Shown piece after piece: positions 30,746 through 31,605 of a stretch of DNA of 31,605 bases (positions are counted from its first letter, which is position 1; every line of letters begins with the position of its first letter). The position numbers and the translations under genes are program-made. The DNA lies in NCBI GenBank assembly GCA_002391195.1, contig DGRZ01000088.1, positions 1-31,605 of the forward strand, given 5' to 3'. The notes beneath the pieces are model-generated. The model searched no databases. It was not told the DNA's origin and saw nothing but the letters and a program-made list of their open reading frames with translations. The stretch is from Fibrobacter sp. UBA4375. Its GTDB lineage: Bacteria > Fibrobacterota > Fibrobacteria > Fibrobacterales > Fibrobacteraceae.

Positions 30746-30898
30746 TTACTTCCTGCTCCTGGCTACAGCGATCTCGGCGTTTATCTCGTCGAGCGTCATA
30801 CCTGCAGCAGGGCCGCGCTGGGCCTGCCTACGCAATTCCAAGAAGGCATTCCATCCAGTATTATCTTTCTTGTTCTCTTCTTCTGATTTTTTCTTCAT
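30746..30898 (-). CDS. 50-aa antitoxin-like small protein
   Basis: ATG 30898 has GGAG 7 nt upstream. The peptide is MKKKSEEENKKDNTGWNAFL, then ELRRQAQRGPAAGMTLDEIN and AEIAVARSRK. The ending MTLDEINAEIA-x-AR is the usual C-terminus of small antitoxins of VapB- or RelB-like type II systems, which neutralise the toxin through such a helical tail. The N-terminal DNA-binding part is missing or replaced by a Lys/Glu-rich segment. No PIN or RelE toxin gene follows, so it is an orphan. It lies 46 bp downstream of the YhcG-like gene on the same strand. Confidence 0.55.
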   Translation of the reverse strand: MKKKSEEENKKDNTGWNAFLELRRQAQRGPAAGMTLDEINAEIAVARSRK

Positions 30899-30944
30899 CG
30901 TATTTCTCCATTAGTTGCTTGAAGGGCGCATCTTCACAATACTC

Positions 30945-31605
30945 TTATCTTGCATTTTCAAATTCATTTACCCATTCCTTGACCTTCGCCTGCAATAGCT
31001 TCTTGTCCGGCAGGTACAGCTCATAGGCGGAGGCATAAATATTCGCATCTTCGGGCAAAGTCAGCTTCACAAGGGTATCCTTCTTCTCCTTGCAAAGCAG
31101 AATGCCGATAGTCGGCTTTTCAAAATCCTGCTTTACATAGCGGTCGTAATAGTTTACATACATCTGCATCTGGCCGAGGTCCTGGTGCGTCAACTTGTCA
31201 ACCTTCAAGTCAACTAGCACATAGCACTGCAACAGACGATTGTACAAGACCAAGTCCACATAGTAATCGTCTTCGTCAAAAGAGAAGCGCTTCTGCCGTG
31301 CCTCGAACAAGAACCCCTTTCCCAGTTCCAGCAGGAATTCCTGCAATTTACCGATGATAGCAGATTCCAGTTTCGATTCCGAATACGAAGCGTCCGGCTT
31401 CAAGCCAACAAATTCAAGCGTCACCGGATTCTTGATGATATCCTCCGGTTTTTCCACCACATTGCCAACACGCGACAGGCGGGCGACCTGTTCCTTGTCG
31501 CGGCTCAGCGCAAGACGTTCGTACAGGCTTGAACCATACTGCCGCTGCAACTCGCGAACAGACCAGTTCCCGGAAGTGGACTCAATTTCGTAAAAGCGCC
31601 GCTCA
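30945..31605 (-). CDS. YhcG/DUF1016-type PD-(D/E)XK nuclease, N-terminus outside the window
   Basis: About 219 C-terminal residues are present; the frame stays open to the window edge. GNWSVRELQRQYGSSLYERL is the end of the DUF1016 N-terminal domain. NPVTLEFVGL and SESKLESAIIGKLQEFLLEL lead into the nuclease core FEARQKRFSFDEDDYYVDLV and CYVLVDLKVDKLTHQDLGQM, in which Glu, the D of YVDL, and the D-x-K of VDLK form the catalytic triad. IGILLCKEKKD and YELYLPDKKLL follow as in YhcG. Members of this family are often found near mobile elements and restriction systems. The true start is not visible. Confidence 0.9.
   Translation of the reverse strand, partial: ERRFYEIESTSGNWSVRELQRQYGSSLYERLALSRDKEQVARLSRVGNVVEKPEDIIKNPVTLEFVGLKPDASYSESKLESAIIGKLQEFLLELGKGFLFEARQKRFSFDEDDYYVDLVLYNRLLQCYVLVDLKVDKLTHQDLGQMQMYVNYYDRYVKQDFEKPTIGILLCKEKKDTLVKLTLPEDANIYASAYELYLPDKKLLQAKVKEWVNEFENAR

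Noticed and set aside
1..31605. tRNA, rRNA or insertion sequence
   Set aside because: No cloverleaf with a TTCGANTC arm, no rRNA core motif, and no transposase domain or terminal inverted repeats were found by eye.

Overview
The window looks like a chromosomal segment of a Fibrobacter-type bacterium (rumen or gut, anaerobic, Gram-negative). This is inferred from several things together: a secreted GH43 arabinan-degrading enzyme with carbohydrate-binding-like modules and a C-terminal sorting-like domain; a DcuA/DcuB-type C4-dicarboxylate transporter, which suits a succinate producer; Ser/Asp-rich lipoprotein linkers; a short Bacteroidetes-like primary-type sigma factor; and a recurrent TTTTGTATATT-like element in front of genes. 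No rRNA, tRNA or CRISPR-Cas locus was seen.

Layout. 1-4.6 kb: the end of an aldo/keto reductase, a PAP2-type phosphatase, a convergent GH43 enzyme, and a DUF4172-type Fic protein whose catalytic His is replaced. 4.6-11.3 kb: an unknown protein, then a tight minus-strand run of methyltransferase, GT4 glycosyltransferase, UPF0104-type membrane protein, a UvrD-like helicase fused to a PlsC-type acyltransferase, and glutamate racemase (murI). 11.5-15.2 kb: an RpoD-like sigma factor, a BatD-like membrane protein, a lipoprotein with a G9 tract at its ribosome-binding site, and a three-repeat secreted protein. 15.3-17.2 kb: dcuB, an internally deleted SMR efflux pseudogene, and a TfoX-N protein.

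17.2-24.7 kb is accessory in character. It holds an intact Fic protein behind a large palindrome, an AT-rich orphan lipoprotein, a MoxR ATPase, a Vat-like acetyltransferase with a second truncated copy 1.6 kb away, an alpha/beta hydrolase, a PD-(D/E)XK-like protein, several repeat families, and a 715-bp gene-free region. That region carries the most striking structure of the window: four 41-42 bp units, each GGGGCATATAA, then 19-20 variable bases, then TTATATGCCCC. 24.7-30.5 kb is core-like: purA, a Crp/Fnr regulator, a three-PASTA membrane protein, a TPR lipoprotein and a LolB-like lipoprotein. The right end has a candidate small RNA, a 50-aa antitoxin-like ORF and a partial YhcG/DUF1016 nuclease.

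Working together: the minus-strand block at 5.4-11.3 kb reads as envelope or glycolipid biosynthesis with a helicase domain embedded. The 27.0-30.5 kb genes read as an envelope lipoprotein operon. Intergenic regions share palindromic and CTAG-rich repeats that recur at 4.5, 12.4, 19.5, 20.9, 26.8 and 29.7 kb.
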